Below, piece after piece: positions 1 through 5,677 of a stretch of DNA of 11,568 nucleotides (position 1 is the first letter of the stretch; each line of letters begins with the position of its first letter). This DNA is from Thermomicrobiales bacterium (GTDB lineage: Bacteria > Chloroflexota > Chloroflexia > Thermomicrobiales > UBA6265). The position numbers and the translations under genes are program-made. A model generated the notes under the pieces. That model was not told the DNA's origin. It saw only the letters and a list, made by a program, of their open reading frames with translations, and searched no databases. The stretch lies in the NCBI GenBank assembly GCA_020847015.1, contig JADLCW010000350.1, positions 1 through 11,568 of the forward strand, in the 5' to 3' direction.

Positions 1-404
1 AGCCGCTCCCCGGCCAGCTTGGAGACGCCATACACGTTGAGCGGCTCCGGCGCGTCGTTTTCGGTATGCGGCTCGTCGCGTCCACGCCCGATGCCGGCGA
101 ACACGTAGTCGGTCGAGTAAAACACGATGCCCGCGCCGACTTCCGCCGCCGCCCGCGCGACGTTGGAGGCTCCGACCGCATTGACCGCAAAGGCCCGCGC
201 CGGCTGCACTTCGCAGTCGTCCACCCGATGGTAGGCTGCGGTGTTGATGATCCATTCCGGTCGGTGTTCCCGGATCACGCGGGAGACGCCGACGCCATCG
301 GTGACGTCGATGTCGGCGCTGCTCATCCCGATCGCATCAGCGCCGAGCAAGCGCATGAGATCCTGCCCGAGTTGCCCGGTTGCTCCGATGACCAGCACGC
401 TCAT
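1..404 (-). CDS. rfbD: dTDP-4-dehydrorhamnose reductase (RmlD-like), partial at 3' end
   Basis: The family carries out the NADPH-dependent reduction that ends dTDP-L-rhamnose synthesis in the cytoplasm. The window shows the first 134 codons; the rest runs off the left edge. Seen: an N-terminal Rossmann motif GATGQLG (residues 7-13), the strand ending STDYVF (97-102) and the catalytic pair YGVSK (Tyr125, Lys129), followed by the LAGE stretch typical of RmlD. The order and spacing fit the RmlD superfamily well. Its ATG overlaps the stop of the upstream epimerase gene by four bases (ATGA), so the two are very likely translationally coupled. An oddity is YHRVDDCE (58-65), where textbook RmlD has a TAVDKAE-like stretch. 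This could therefore be a related reductase acting on another nucleotide sugar, since rmlA, rmlB and rmlC are not in the window. Confidence 0.85.
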   Translation of the reverse strand, partial: MSVLVIGATGQLGQDLMRLLGADAIGMSSADIDVTDGVGVSRVIREHRPEWIINTAAYHRVDDCEVQPARAFAVNAVGASNVARAAAEVGAGIVFYSTDYVFAGIGRGRDEPHTENDAPEPLNVYGVSKLAGER

Positions 405-1441
405 GCCGACGCCTCCGCCATCAGGGTTTCCTTCAGCCATCGAATATTGAAGAACCGCGGATCTTTCTCTGGCTGCTCCCCAAAATCGCCGCGCTCCAGC
501 GCGTTCCAGATGGCGATGACCGCCTCGGATGTACCGCGGTCGGCGCTGAAGCCGAGTTCCCGCGCGATCTTCTCGCCGCTCACGTAGTAGGAGCGGGAGC
601 CGGCGTTTTGGGAGCGGTCGCGCTTGACGGTCACCTCGACGCCGTACTGCTGTTCGATCACCTCGGCGACCCAGTGCGCGAGCTCGAGCACCCGGTAGTT
701 CTTGTGAATGATGTTGAACGCTTCGCCGCGGATTTTCTCCTGCGGCGCATTGAGCAGGTGAATATAGGCGTCCACCGCGTCGCGGATGTGCAGCAGCGGC
801 CGCCATGCTTCGCCGTGACCGTGAACGGTCAGCCGCCGGTTGCGCCAGGCGTGGAGGGTGAACACGTTGACCACGAGATCGAAGCGCATGCGCGGCGATA
901 GCCCGAACACGGTGCCCTTGCGCAGGATCACCGGCACGAAGAGCGGGTGCTTGTCGGCGATCCGCAGCAGTTCGATTTCGGCCAACCGCTTGGTCTTGCT
1001 GTAGTTCGCGGTTGGGGCGATCGGCATCTCCTCGGTCATGATGTGAACGTTCGCCTCATCGGCGGTCGTCGGCGCGTAGTACACCGAGCAGGTGGAGGCG
1101 AACAGATAGCGAAGCGGCTGCCCTTCCCGGGTGGCCTTGTCGGCCGCCAGTTGGGCGAGTTGCCGGGTGGCGAACACATTCGCCTCGCTGTTTAGTTCAG
1201 GCGCGAAATCCGCAGTCGGGTCGTTGGACAGACCGGAGAGGTGAATGATCGCTTCGACACCGTTCAGCCACGCCGGGTTTGGCGTGCGCAGATCGCCGGT
1301 AATCATCTCCAGTCGTTCGTGCCGCGGGAACGGATCGCCGAACCACATGGTGTCGACGACGCGCACCGTTTCTCCCAGCGCCAACAACTCCTTGGTCAAC
1401 AAGCTGCCGACGTAGCCGGCGCCTCCTGTGACGAGAATCAT
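401..1441 (-). CDS. NAD-dependent sugar epimerase/dehydratase (extended SDR)
   Basis: A 346-residue extended short-chain dehydrogenase/reductase, of the kind that epimerises, dehydrates or reduces nucleotide sugars in the cytoplasm. Seen: GGAGYVG NAD-binding motif (6-12), an HLSGLSNDP stretch (67-75), STCSVYY (116-122), the YxxxK pair (Tyr147, Lys151) and WRPLLHIRDAVDAY (213-226), a stretch characteristic of UDP-glucose-epimerase-like proteins. The open frame extends 64 codons upstream into the sulfotransferase gene, but I chose the ATG at 1441 because the Rossmann strand starts there and a purine-rich site (AAAGGGGAA) lies just upstream. It sits 68 bases after the sulfotransferase stop and overlaps the RmlD-like gene by four bases. 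The substrate cannot be read from sequence: GalE-like epimerase, dehydratase or 4-reductase are all possible. Confidence 0.87.
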   Translation of the reverse strand: MILVTGGAGYVGSLLTKELLALGETVRVVDTMWFGDPFPRHERLEMITGDLRTPNPAWLNGVEAIIHLSGLSNDPTADFAPELNSEANVFATRQLAQLAADKATREGQPLRYLFASTCSVYYAPTTADEANVHIMTEEMPIAPTANYSKTKRLAEIELLRIADKHPLFVPVILRKGTVFGLSPRMRFDLVVNVFTLHAWRNRRLTVHGHGEAWRPLLHIRDAVDAYIHLLNAPQEKIRGEAFNIIHKNYRVLELAHWVAEVIEQQYGVEVTVKRDRSQNAGSRSYYVSGEKIARELGFSADRGTSEAVIAIWNALERGDFGEQPEKDPRFFNIRWLKETLMAEASA

Positions 1442-1509
1442 GCCCCGGTTCCCCTTTCCCCAACCCCGGCGGGCGCTCGTCGAGTCCAGATCGCGCCACG
1501 GAGTTTCGC

Positions 1510-3129
1510 TTAGGCGACGGAGTTCCCCTCCATCTCTCCGAGTCGGTAAATGGTGCATACGCCGAGTTCGTGGACGAAAGGCGGGTAGTGCTCGTCCAGA
1601 TAGCGCACCAGGTCGGATTGGCGCGCCAGCCACGCCTGCGCCGGACTCGGCACGAGCAGGAAGCTGGCGCCCTCGGCGCGCAGAGCTTCCAATTGCTCGA
1701 TGGCGACGGCGTTGTCGACCGAAGTGTAGTCCGCCGCGACGCCGCCCGCCGCTTGCGGGTAGTCGATCGCGCGCCGCCCCGGCAAATCGAGCATCGCCTG
1801 GTCTCCATAGGACGCGACCAGCGCGATGCTGCCTTCGGGCAAGAACCGCTGCGCGGCGCTGCGAATCGTATCCACCAACTGCCGGTAGTAAATCGCGGCC
1901 GGCGCGCCCGGAGCGTAGCGAGCCAACGCCCCGCCGAGCGTGCCCATGATCTCCGTATCGTAGTTGAGCATCTGATCGTGAGCGCTGACGAGCATCGCTC
2001 GCACCTCTTGCTCGTGCTGCAGCAGCGTCTCGGTCTGCGTGGATAGCGCTGCGATCTGCTTCGTCTGATCGGTCGCGGTCTGGCGGAGCATGCCGATTTC
2101 ATGCGAGAGGCGGAAAACGGTGCGGTCTCGGTCGGCGATTTTTTCGTCGCGCTCGGCGATGCGTCCTTCGCGCTCCAGAACCATGCCGTCGCGCTCGGCG
2201 ATGCGCCCCTCGAGTTCGCCGCGGGAGGTCTCGTGCAAGCGCAGCGCAACCTCCAGCTCCTGAATGCGACGCCGATATTCGTACAGCCAGAGATCGATGC
2301 GGCCACCGCCCCCGGCGATAAACCCGGCAACGTCAGCGGCGACCGGTTTGCCGCGATCGTCTTGCGGCAGGATGCGCGCGGCTTCGTCCGACACCGGCGC
2401 GAATTCGGCTTCAGCGCAGAGATCGACGTAGAGATTGATGATCGCCGGAGCCAGATTCGCTTCCAGCAAGTCGGCGATCGTGAGGGTATGGTGTTTCAGG
2501 GCAGGAGCGGCGTTGCCGAGGAGGCGCCGCGCGGCGCGATCGTCGGAGCGCAGACCGGCAAAGGCGAGCAACCGCCGAATCTCCGGCGTCGCGTCGCCAA
2601 AGTAGGCGTCAAAGTGGGTGACGATCCGCTCCTCGCGAACCGTCGCGGCGAGCACTGCCTGATTGTAGACATACCAGAGATGCAGCCCCAATGGCAGCGA
2701 AAACCCGTTGCGCTTGTGGAGCGATAGCGCGACTTCCAGCGGATTGCGAACGACGACAACCACCTTCAACGACTCGGTAGCCGAGCGCCAGAACGGGATG
2801 GTGAGACTGTTGCGGGGATCTTTCCAGCCCCATGGGTCGTGACCGGCGAAACGCGCTACGAGATCGCGACCGGCCGCGCGCAGTTGGTCGAACCGCGCGT
2901 CGTTCCAATCGGCGGGGGGGTGCGGTGGGAGGTCCCAACTTCCGCCAAGGATGCCGAGCACGAGATCGTTCAGAATGACGAATTCCTCGTGCTCCCAAAA
3001 CCCTTCGGGGTTGTCGGCGGAAGCGGGCAGCAAAATCTCCTCCGGACCCAAGTGGAGCCCACCATCGTGGAGAAGTTTGGCGACCATCGAGGTGCCGGAA
3101 CGGTGCATGCCGGCGATGCTGACTGGCAT
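1510..3129 (-). CDS. Sulfotransferase-like protein with coiled coil and C-terminal accessory domain
   Basis: A 539-residue protein in three parts. Residues 1-280 look like a PAPS-dependent sulfotransferase: the phosphosulfate-binding loop GMHRSGTS (7-14), WKDPRNS (102-108), and the 3'-phosphate region VVVRNPLEVALSLHKRNG (125-142). Residues about 287-395 form a charged coiled coil that includes four consecutive heptads at 309-336. Residues about 408-530 form a separate globular domain with FLPEGSIALVASYGDQ (429-444) and LEALRAEGASFLLVPSPAQA (480-499). I recall this last domain as an accessory domain in actinobacterial and Chloroflexota glycosyltransferases and surface-glycan enzymes, but I cannot name it. 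Likely role: sulfation of a glycan or lipid headgroup. A longer start at 3171 would overlap the upstream stop as ATGA. I prefer 3129 because the P-loop follows at once, the extra 14 residues are Arg-rich and unconserved-looking, and a GGGAGA site lies 12 bases upstream. No signal peptide is seen. Confidence 0.8.
   Translation of the reverse strand: MPVSIAGMHRSGTSMVAKLLHDGGLHLGPEEILLPASADNPEGFWEHEEFVILNDLVLGILGGSWDLPPHPPADWNDARFDQLRAAGRDLVARFAGHDPWGWKDPRNSLTIPFWRSATESLKVVVVVRNPLEVALSLHKRNGFSLPLGLHLWYVYNQAVLAATVREERIVTHFDAYFGDATPEIRRLLAFAGLRSDDRAARRLLGNAAPALKHHTLTIADLLEANLAPAIINLYVDLCAEAEFAPVSDEAARILPQDDRGKPVAADVAGFIAGGGGRIDLWLYEYRRRIQELEVALRLHETSRGELEGRIAERDGMVLEREGRIAERDEKIADRDRTVFRLSHEIGMLRQTATDQTKQIAALSTQTETLLQHEQEVRAMLVSAHDQMLNYDTEIMGTLGGALARYAPGAPAAIYYRQLVDTIRSAAQRFLPEGSIALVASYGDQAMLDLPGRRAIDYPQAAGGVAADYTSVDNAVAIEQLEALRAEGASFLLVPSPAQAWLARQSDLVRYLDEHYPPFVHELGVCTIYRLGEMEGNSVA
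2145..2205 (-). repeat. 19-base direct repeat inside the coiled-coil coding region
   Basis: An identical 19-base unit occurs at 2145-2163 and 2187-2205, offset by exactly 42 bases (14 codons, two heptads). It encodes the paired RIAERD heptads at residues 309-315 and 323-329 of the sulfotransferase-like protein; intervening and following heptads are MVLEREG and KIADRDR. The in-register spacing suggests the coiled coil grew by local duplication of two heptads. Confidence 0.8.
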
Positions 3130-3167
3130 GATTGGCGCTGATCTCCCGGTGCGGCGGCTGAGCCGCG

Positions 3168-4394
3168 TCATTCGGCAATGGCGTCAACGAGCTCGTTGAC
3201 GATGGCCTGCACGCCATCGAATGAGAGCGCGCGGGAAGGTGGCTGGTGGCGATCCAATTCTGCGCGAATCAGCTCCCAAAGTCGCGCCGCGGAGAGTTCG
3301 TCGGGCGGCAGATTCGTCACCAGACCACGCTGCGCGAAGCGATCGGCCCGGATCACCTGCTCCTCCGAACCCGGAACACGAGGCGCGACGATGGCGCGCT
3401 TGCCGAGATACGCTGCTTCCGTCATCGAATTGTAGCCGCCCATGCTGACGAGCACATCGGCGGCGCGGGCGACGGCCAGGTAGTCGGGGTCGAGTGAAAC
3501 CAGCGTCAGATTCGGCAGTCCTTCCGAGAGCGCGACCACGGTCGCCACATCGGCAGCCGGGAGGAGCGGACCGACCACGACATAGGACACGACATCACGA
3601 TTGCGTTCGTCGCGCAGACCTTCCAGATAGGCTCGCAGCAGCGGACCACCGTCGGCCCCACCGCCGACCGAAACGGCAATCAGCGGCCGTCCTTCTGCTC
3701 CAAGCGCCGCCCGAATGGCGTCCGGCGGGCGACGAGGAGGCACGGGCGCAAGATAGCCGCAGAACCGTGTTTTCAGCGCGGCCTGCTCCGACATGCCATA
3801 TTCGCGGACTGGATCGTACAGGTCTCGCTCGCCGTAGACGAGAATGCGGTCATACAGATTGTCGAGCAACGGGTAGATCCCGTCGGTCTGCCAGATCTCG
3901 CGTGTTTGGTCCGGACTGAAGGTGATGTCGCGCATAAGCACAACGAACGTTGGCCGCGGCTCACGCTCGCGCAGCGTCTCCAGCGAACGCGCCAACTCGC
4001 GAAATAGGCCGGCCGGAGCGTGATCCACCACGACGAGATGAGGCGCAAATGCCTCCACTGTCGCCGTCGCGACCTGCTCCCGAATGTACATGACCTGATG
4101 AAACGGGGCTGCTGGCGATGACGGCGCTGGCAGATCGGCATACAACTCGCGCAGCGGCATCGACGGCAGCTTCACGAAGTCGAGGTTGGCGGGCATCGCA
4201 AATGAAGACGCCTGCGACGACCCCGTAAGCAAGAGCAGAGCATCCTGCGGGCGGCGCCCGGCATAGGCCGATGCGATGCCGAGGGTAATCCGGAGGTGGC
4301 CGAGACCGGTTCCGTCGTGGCTATAGAAGAGTACGCGGCGGCGCCCAGCCGCCGCTGGCGCGCCAGCAGGATCGGTTGGTGATGGTGCGCTGAT
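3168..4394 (-). CDS. COG4671-like GT-B glycosyltransferase, apparent ATC start
   Basis: A predicted cytoplasmic, possibly membrane-associated, glycosyltransferase of GT-B fold related to the MurG/GT28 group and, from memory, to COG4671. With an ATC start it has 408 residues. Seen: VLFYSHDGTGLGHLRI (21-36), whose GHLR resembles the N-terminal GHxxP/GHxxR loop; VVVDHAPAG (121-129); VSVGGGADGG (241-250) opening the C-terminal domain; and the nucleotide-sugar site SMGGYNSMTEAAYLG (317-331) followed by PGSEEQ (341-346). The start is the odd point. The frame opens at an ATG at 4604, but that would place an intrinsic terminator (4549-4576) inside the gene, and the sequence up to about 4400 looks non-coding. 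No ATG, GTG, TTG or CTG lies in frame between 4530 and the first domain strand. A perfect AGGAGG sits eight bases before an in-frame ATC at 4394. TTG at 4532 is the alternative, without a ribosome site. It overlaps or nearly abuts the sulfotransferase gene. Product call is good; exact start is uncertain. Confidence 0.8.
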   Translation of the reverse strand: MSAPSPTDPAGAPAAAGRRRVLFYSHDGTGLGHLRITLGIASAYAGRRPQDALLLLTGSSQASSFAMPANLDFVKLPSMPLRELYADLPAPSSPAAPFHQVMYIREQVATATVEAFAPHLVVVDHAPAGLFRELARSLETLREREPRPTFVVLMRDITFSPDQTREIWQTDGIYPLLDNLYDRILVYGERDLYDPVREYGMSEQAALKTRFCGYLAPVPPRRPPDAIRAALGAEGRPLIAVSVGGGADGGPLLRAYLEGLRDERNRDVVSYVVVGPLLPAADVATVVALSEGLPNLTLVSLDPDYLAVARAADVLVSMGGYNSMTEAAYLGKRAIVAPRVPGSEEQVIRADRFAQRGLVTNLPPDELSAARLWELIRAELDRHQPPSRALSFDGVQAIVNELVDAIAE

Positions 4395-4402
4395 GGCGCT
4401 GG

Positions 4403-4408
4403 CCTCCT
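4403..4408 (-). promoter_or_regulatory. Consensus ribosome binding site AGGAGG before an ATC codon
   Basis: The minus strand reads TGAGGAGGCC here. AGGAGG ends eight bases before ATC at 4392-4394, an ideal distance for initiation. No conventional start codon in frame follows it before the glycosyltransferase's first conserved strand. It is one of the strongest Shine-Dalgarno matches in the window, which makes a chance occurrence less likely and supports initiation at ATC. Confidence 0.55.
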
Positions 4409-4540
4409 CAGATTCGCTGCGCTGCCTGGACGCGGCGGGGTGTCCTCGCGACGCATGCTCGGATCGATGTGAATTGCCGTCGGGAAGAGAGGATACCCGC
4501 CGAACCGGACTTGCGACTACGAGTCGAGCCAAGTGGCGCG

Positions 4541-4576
4541 ACAACAAAAACCGGGAGGCGAAGCCGCCTCCCGGTT
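4541..4576 (-). terminator. Intrinsic terminator after the 90-residue gene
   Basis: A perfect 12-base-pair stem (4549-4560 with 4565-4576, arms AACCGGGAGGCG and complement) with a four-base loop. On the minus strand it is followed by a T-rich tail (TTTTTGTTGT at 4541-4550, overlapping the stem's last A-T pairs). It begins 50 bases after the stop at 4626, so it ends the transcript of the small Gly-rich gene. It also shows that the glycosyltransferase transcript either starts downstream of it or depends on read-through. Confidence 0.9.
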
Positions 4577-4625
4577 CTCTCGCCGCATTGGCCCGCAGGT
4601 CCAAGCCTGCGCGGTCAGCCCGTGT

Positions 4626-4898
4626 TTAGCTGACGAACGCGACGTTGTAGCTGCCGCCGGAGGCATCCGCGATCGCGGTGCCGCCGTTGGCGGAAACACC
4701 CAAGTTGGTGCTGTTGGCGATCTGGCCGCCGTCGACTGCAACGCCGCCGCCCATGGTGTCGCCGACGCCGATGGCGCTGCCGACGTTGCCGCCGCTGTTG
4801 ACGTCGCCGAGGGCGACCGCGCCGCCGTTGGCCGACGCCGAAGCGCCGCCGCCGTTGCCCGCGCTCGAAACTTCCTGCGCGAAGATGAAGTCGCTCAT
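4626..4898 (-). CDS. Small Gly/Ala/Ser/Asn-rich repeat protein, function unknown
   Basis: A 90-residue protein I do not recognise. It starts MSDFIFAQEVSSAGNGG and then consists almost entirely of Gly, Ala, Ser, Asn, Val and Asp, with no Lys, Arg, Cys, His, Trp or Pro and one Tyr. An 18-residue unit recurs imperfectly: residues 22-39 (SANGGAVALGDVNSGGNV) and 69-86 (SANGGTAIADASGGSYNV). The alternation of small and beta-branched residues with GG turns suggests stacked beta strands or a fibrous, self-assembling fold. No classical signal peptide or membrane helix is visible. I chose ATG 4898 over the longer frame to 5015 because GGGAGGG lies five bases upstream and composition changes there. It has its own promoter and terminator and lies within a surface-glycan region. 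It could be a secreted or surface structural peptide, or the acceptor of a glycan; both are inference. Confidence 0.7.
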   Translation of the reverse strand: MSDFIFAQEVSSAGNGGGASASANGGAVALGDVNSGGNVGSAIGVGDTMGGGVAVDGGQIANSTNLGVSANGGTAIADASGGSYNVAFVS

Positions 4899-5005
4899 GG
4901 ATTCCCTCCCTTGGCGCCCTCTCGGGCATCTCAACCCGACCCTGTTTGAGCCGCCGTGCCAGCCTGACCCATCCGGCTTGGCATCGTATTCGGCAACCCG
5001 ATTGC

Positions 5006-5034
5006 AAGGTAGCACTCAGAGAGAGACCTGTCAA
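5006..5034 (-). promoter_or_regulatory. Sigma70-type promoter for the 90-residue gene
   Basis: On the minus strand a perfect -35 box TTGACA (5029-5034) is followed by a 17-base spacer and a -10 box TACCTT (5006-5011, four of six matches to TATAAT). Transcription would start near 4999, leaving a leader of about 100 bases. The leader holds a small GCCC-GAGA-GGGC hairpin (4916-4927) with a GNRA-type loop directly upstream of the ribosome site. It is the best promoter match I see in the window. Confidence 0.75.
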
Positions 5035-5051
5035 CACTACGTGTACGTATG

Positions 5052-5061
5052 AACTGCAGTT
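5052..5061. promoter_or_regulatory. 10-base palindrome upstream of the promoter
   Basis: AACTGCAGTT is a perfect palindrome lying 18-27 bases upstream of the -35 box at 5029-5034, flanked further out by ATGAA and TTCAT. The position would suit an activator or other regulator of the small-gene promoter. Ten-base palindromes can arise by chance, so this is only a candidate. The rest of the stretch between the DUF402 stop (5106) and this site shows no clear terminator, only a run of seven G at 5082-5088. Confidence 0.25.
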
Positions 5062-5105
5062 GCGGATTCATGGTGACTGATGGGGGGGTCGGCGACGCCT
5101 CGCTC

Positions 5106-5672
5106 TTACGGGCGATCGAAAGGGAATGCGCCGGCATCCAGCCGCTGCAGAATGGCCGCGCGACCCGTCAGAATTCGCTCGTAGAGTTCAGGATCGCGCC
5201 GCGCGATCCCCGCATCTCGCAATTCATCTTCGTCCCGCAAGGCGCGGCGGCCGTCCGGCAAGGCGATCACGTCGAGGTAGAGATCGCGCCAGCCCAGCGT
5301 CGGCGGATCGGTCGTCGGGTCAAAGTCAGTGGGGTAGACGACATTGGCGTACCAGCCGCGCAGCGATCCGTCCGGCGCGTGGACGGCAAAGACGTTGAAC
5401 CACTCCGTGGGGGAGAAATATTCCAGGAGCGTATCGCCGGGAACGAACGACAACCCGTCCAATGTCACCGGCGCACGCGTCCACGTGGCTTGCACGCAGA
5501 GCCAGGGAGGCGGGGCAGCCTCCGGCACAATGCTGCCTGGATACTCCGTCACCGGTGCGCCGTCCGGCGAGCATTTCACAATTTGCAGCCGTGTGGGTTG
5601 GACGCCGCTCGGCCACCCGGTCGGTACACTCCTCGCATCGCCCACTAGGGCATCTGGCACGGTGTCGCCCAT
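5106..5672 (-). CDS. DUF402 domain protein
   Basis: A 188-residue protein, near the usual length for the DUF402 family (which includes nucleoside di/triphosphate phosphatases of the NtdP type and FomD). Seen: a hydrophobic RLQIV entry (28-32), then PGDTLLEYFSPTEWFNVFAV (78-97), GWYANVVYP (106-114), and WRDLYLDVIALPDG (128-141) followed by DEDELRDA (147-154). The WYxN, DLxLDV and DEDEL signature is what identifies the family; the acidic residues would bind metal. The ATG at 5672 follows the phosphohexomutase stop by five bases, with GAGGAG about ten bases upstream, so the two are cotranscribed and probably coupled. A longer frame up to 5825 lies inside the upstream gene and was not used. The substrate is unknown; hydrolysis of a phosphoanhydride or phosphoester is the family-based guess. 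Confidence 0.8.
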   Translation of the reverse strand: MGDTVPDALVGDARSVPTGWPSGVQPTRLQIVKCSPDGAPVTEYPGSIVPEAAPPPWLCVQATWTRAPVTLDGLSFVPGDTLLEYFSPTEWFNVFAVHAPDGSLRGWYANVVYPTDFDPTTDPPTLGWRDLYLDVIALPDGRRALRDEDELRDAGIARRDPELYERILTGRAAILQRLDAGAFPFDRP

Positions 5673-5677
5673 CGGCC

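Noticed and set aside
1197..2330. Minus-strand 377-codon open frame over the sulfotransferase/epimerase junction
   Set aside because: Arg/Ser-rich translation without motifs, in a different frame from two well-supported genes.
4172..4456. Minus-strand frame starting at ATG 4456 as N-terminal part of the glycosyltransferase
   Set aside because: It is in another frame and stays open across the conserved glycosyltransferase motifs; it would need a frameshift and has no family features.
3168..4604. Glycosyltransferase start at ATG 4604
   Set aside because: It would place a perfect intrinsic terminator inside the first 20 codons, and the first 70 residues have a non-coding look with no ribosome site.
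5082..5088. Run of seven G as a phase-variable tract
   Set aside because: It lies outside any gene and outside the promoter boxes; a second run of seven near 2913 keeps the sulfotransferase frame intact.
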